Of a DNA stretch of 37,903 nt, positions 34,924 to 37,903 are shown in pieces. The notes beneath the pieces are model-generated. The model did not search any database. It worked only from the letters and a program-made list of their open reading frames with translations, and was not told where the DNA came from. The stretch is from Mastigamoeba balamuthi. Lineage: Eukaryota > Evosea > Mastigamoebida > Mastigamoebidae. The translations under genes and the position numbers were made by a program. Location: contig CACRSC010000472.1 of assembly GCA_902651635.1 (NCBI GenBank), positions 817,871 through 855,773 of the forward strand, in the 5' to 3' direction. The number at the start of each line of letters is the position of its first letter. Positions within the stretch are counted from its first letter, which is position 1.

Positions 34924-36739
34924 TTAGTCAGAATGAGGAATGGTGTATGTGTTACCCCCCTGATTGTCAATTACAAGGTCCCAAATGTGTTCCAGGGTGG
35001 AAAAGAGGCCATCCAACTTCTGGACAGCAGGCCAATCATCCCAGGCACTCTGAACTGCCTGAAGAATTGCCATCTGATCAACTTGACGGCCTTAAGCCTC
35101 GTCCTTCACCTTGTCAACAGCTGTCTGGAGTGAGTTCCAGGCACCAAGGTCCAAAACATTCAGGTCTGGAGACTTGGGTGGCTGAGCAACAAACTCGGTG
35201 GCTGGAGGGTGATCTGGATCACGACACAAAGCTCTAAGGTCAGCTGGAAGAGCAGCAGCCCACTGCCGCAAGACTGGGAGAGTCGTTTGGTTGATGTCAC
35301 CACGACCTTCTCCATGCCCTCCAGCATTGTCCATCTGGATGACAACTTGAGAAGCCCACTGTCCACAGGCACGAAGAGTGTCTGGCACCACTTTCTCTGT
35401 GAGTAGTGACATGAAGTACTTGGTGTCCATGCTGTGCACCTGAAAGCAGGATCTGGTGAGATAAGTGTGTGTAATTGACACACCTTGAAGACTGCAGTCC
35501 CACAGGGCCGGTTTTTGCTTGCTCGAGTTGCTGGAATGATGTCCCCGCATGGGTACAGGCCGATCTTGCCAGTGAAGTTGTGCTCAGCACGAGGCTTTGC
35601 CACTGCACTGAGAACCATGACTTTGTCCACGTGGCTCTTGCTCTGCAACAGCTGAATTGGCGCATGCTCTCCAGGAGCGACCCAGTACAAGCGGCTAAGA
35701 CAATGAGAGTAGAACCACTTCTCGTCCACGTGCATGAACACTGTGCTGTGGTTGAAGAACTTGCCCTCTGGATGGGTCCGAGATGCTTCGCACCATCTTG
35801 AACGTGTGTCTCGGTGTTCAGAAGTGAGAATTGGAAGGGCTCGGCAATGAACACGACGATAGCTGAGAAAGAATTGAGATGTGAGAAGTTGGTAAAGAGA
35901 ATGTACCCGAGGATTTTGGCAAGACGGATCACTGTTGTTGGTGAGCCCATCCCCCACTCCTTCTGCATTGCCTCGGACATCTGACGGGTAGTCCAGGCAC
36001 CCCGAAAGGCAGCAGCTTGGTTGTGGAACCACTGCTGGAGCCAGGATTGCCAAATGTCGCCCTGCTCACTTCCAGAGCCTGACTTGCAGTTCAGCGAGCG
36101 GTTGGCAGCAACCCAGCGGCTAAGGCGGTTCAGATGTCCCAGAGAGCAGTGAATGTGGTTGGCAATCTTTCTGGTCATTGAGAGTGGTACCCTTGTCTTC
36201 TGAGCAGCGCAGCATACTCAAAGCTTCTCAAGCTCCATGACAGCACACCACTTGCACTTGGAAAGTGTGACTAACCACAGAATCAGTTACTAAAAAGTGA
36301 TTTAACACACGTGGATAGTGCTGTGCAATGCACTTGAGAGCTTGAGTCTCTTTGTCTTGGACCTTGTGAACTGCCTGGGCTTGTGCACTGTCTGTGCTTT
36401 CTGACTTGATTTGATCCTCGAGCTTGAGTTTCTTCTCTGGAGTTGCATTGCTGTCTGCTTGTCCTTGTTCTGCAGCTTCTGATGCTCTGACAACAAGGTG
36501 TGACAAAAGAGAAAGGAGAGAACAACACACTTCTCTTGGAGCACAAGAGTTGTGGTGAACTCGTACACTCCCCAGCTGACATCGCACCACCAATAGGGAT
36601 CGGGAACTGGACCAAAAACGTGACGAGATCCAGGAATTCCTTCACGAGGGAGTTCGGGAATTCCAACACGTTGCTTTTTGTTGGCTCTGGCAAGAGCTAA
36701 CTGCTCAGCCTGCTTGGACCTCTGAGGAATCTGCGCCAT
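34924..36739 (-). pseudogene. Mariner DDD transposase, five exons, one in-frame TAA
   Basis: It cuts and pastes the element at TA. Exons 36531-36739, 36291-36486, 35907-36199, 35484-35862 and 34924-35439 join in frame to 531 codons; three introns are exactly 44 nt (GTGTGT or GTACAT donors, TCAG acceptors) and one about 91 nt. The N-terminus MAQIPQRSKQAEQLALARAN and a charged linker precede the HTH-like part (TRKIANHIHCSLGHLNRLS). Catalytic motifs: FMHVDEKWFY, VVIQMDNAGGHGEG, QPPKSPDLNVLDLGAW. The middle has the family signature KVMVLSAVAKPR and GKIGLYP. Codon 475 is TAA (35092-35094), after the last catalytic Asp, with recognisable sequence continuing to IPHSD. It may be a premature stop, or may lie in a 36-nt in-frame intron. 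Confidence 0.75.
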
Positions 36740-36940
36740 GCCCAAAGTGAGGGACGCCGCAAGCCAAACCCAAGGGAAACGTGCCTCTGGGGCTGACAGA
36801 GACCAGGCAAGGTGTCAAACACGACAACAAGCCTTGGATGTCTCGACCAGCCCCTTCACCCTTTACACTTTGAGAAGAACTAAAAAGTGCGACACAGTTA
36901 TGCACAATCAAAAATAGCTTCTAAAGGCATCACCTCAGCC

Positions 36941-37034
36941 TGAACCCCCTGGGGGGTTCTTTTAGCTCTGTAGTTCTGCTCTACCCACCCCTGCTACAGA
37001 ACTACAGGGCTAAAAGAACCCACCAGGGGGGTCA
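36941..37034. repeat. 94-nt imperfect hairpin (foldback)
   Basis: Arms 36941-36978 and 36997-37034 are near-perfect reverse complements (core GGTTCTTTTAGCYCTGTAG) around an 18-nt C-rich loop. It lies inside the mariner element, 24 bp from its right TIR. It could be a nested foldback MITE or a structural feature of the element. Confidence 0.85.
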
Positions 37035-37057
37035 ACAAAAAGTTGATGACATTTTGG

Positions 37058-37085
37058 CTGAGACATTTTTGCTGAATCAGAGTGG
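37058..37085 (-). repeat. Right TIR of mariner element
   Basis: 28-bp end, inverted relative to 34794-34821, followed by TA at 37086-37087. Confidence 0.85.
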
Positions 37086-37087
37086 TA

Positions 37088-37903
37088 TCTGTAACCTGTA
37101 CCACGGTGCTGAGTTGTCACAATCGGAGCTCATGAAGAGCGGGGGGTGTTATCAGAACTGTGCCATCAGAGCACTGAGGATGACAAGTCAACAGATCCTT
37201 TCTCAATCAATCACACCCATCTGCTGGGCCAGTGAGAAAGATGATAGCTGGCAGCTACTTGATCTGGGGGATCCTACTGGCACACTGCAGGGGTTTAGTG
37301 TTACAAGGGCACCTTCTTGGCAGCAAATCCCACGATCCGAATATGGGAACAGTAATGATGATGTAATCAATTAAGATAGCCATATTAATTTGTCTGAGCG
37401 AAAATTCGCAGCTAAGGCAATGATCAGATTCATTGCTCCCAGTAGTATGGTGTGTGTCAGTGGGCTGTTCCTCTAGTAACATTTCACCATATTACAGAGA
37501 AAAAACATGCATTGAAGGGATGTTGGACAATTCCACCCAGCAGTATTCCGATATCCAGATTAAGGCAAGAAGATAATTACTGAACTGATGAATGGCCTTT
37601 TCTGTCCTTATGTGTGCTTTTTCTGTTGATTTCCAGGTATCAGTAATTTGTAAGTACTGTTTAGAACATGATCAGATGATATAGGTAAAGGGGAATCAGT
37701 TTGTATCTGTGTGTGTACCTCAGTATAGGACTTCTCTGCAATACTTCAGTAAGTAATTGTGAGAGATGCTAAACTGACTATAAGGTCTGAAGGGGCTACT
37801 TATGCTCTGAGAGCATCTTGAGTGTCTTAAGATAGTACATTCGAGATCCAAAGCAGTCATGATATTTTCAATCAGAATCTTCTTCAGAAACTGAGCAGAC
37901 ATC
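37088..37903. other. AT-rich region without supported genes
   Basis: 816 bp of markedly AT-rich DNA, continuing the composition of 34533-34793 on the far side of the mariner element. Only short open frames occur. No TIR, RNA gene or protein similarity was seen. It may be older transposon-derived DNA into which the mariner inserted. Confidence 0.4.

Larger units (their letters stand above)
34794..37085 (-). mobile_element. Mariner-type transposon, 2292 bp, TIRs and TA duplication
   Basis: Inverted ends at 34794-34821 and 37058-37085 match at 22 of 28 positions (consensus CCACTCYGRTTCAGCRAAAA) and each is bounded by TA (34792-34793, 37086-37087). The element encodes one transposase on the minus strand with all three catalytic Asp. 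A 94-nt hairpin lies between the right TIR and the gene start. Composition is AT-richer than host genes. End divergence (6 mismatches) and the in-frame TAA suggest it is not the youngest copy. Confidence 0.85.

Noticed and set aside
37054-37374. 106-codon plus ORF at the right end of the mariner
   Set aside because: It starts inside the transposon end and runs across the TA target site into flanking DNA, so it cannot be an ancestral gene. No domain was recognised.

Overview
The window is nuclear DNA of a GC-rich, gene-dense, intron-rich unicellular eukaryote. Genes are broken by many short introns (mostly 43-180 nt, donors such as GTGCGT, GTACGC and GTGAGC, branch-like CTAAC or CTGAC, acceptor CAG). 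Families are eukaryotic: a TFIIIC subunit, a MYST acetyltransferase, V-ATPase subunit G, lysosomal acid lipase. The receptor - TKL kinase - class III cyclase - TKL kinase architecture at 17.9-23.3 kb is one I know from Acanthamoeba-type amoebae, so an amoebozoan related to Acanthamoeba is my best guess; this is inference. Exon models were built by hand. Nearly all keep reading frame across every junction, and several are fixed by family alignment.

Layout. 1-439 (-): 5' part of a WD-repeat protein (WDR53-like). 859-6809 (-): TFIIIC largest subunit (GTF3C1-like), 6 exons. 6957-7912 (-): unknown 212-aa protein. 8729-10112 (+): 347-aa protein whose first ~145 residues align with the p53 DNA-binding domain. 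11222-12659 (+): VTT/DedA-type membrane protein. 13223-13912 (-): V-ATPase subunit G. 14260-16327 (+): MYST histone acetyltransferase. 16666-17466 (+): charged coiled-coil protein. 17889-23267 (+): 1299-aa receptor with two kinase domains and a nucleotide cyclase, interrupted by a 692-bp terminal-inverted-repeat element. 23426-25088 (-): CobW/ZNG1-type GTPase. 25417-27678 (-): unknown 614-aa protein. 27794-30487 (+): ILEI-like + LRR + kelch protein. 31044-31570 (-): unknown 116-aa protein. 32822-34532 (+): acid lipase. 34794-37085: a mariner-type transposon with TA target duplication, encoding a five-exon transposase (-). The remainder to 37903 is AT-rich with no supportable gene.

The genes do not form an operon-like pathway. 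Most are unrelated housekeeping loci: Pol III transcription, chromatin acetylation, proton pumping, lipid hydrolysis, metal-linked GTPase. Three points stand out. First is the p53-like protein. Second is the TIR element in the receptor exon, which disrupts the frame but carries splice signals that would restore it. Third is a set of GC-AG introns, several sharing the donor GCACGC. A recurring GATATT/GATATC motif lies upstream of many start codons, most densely in a 115-bp divergent promoter at 27679-27793. No tRNA, rRNA or CRISPR array was seen.
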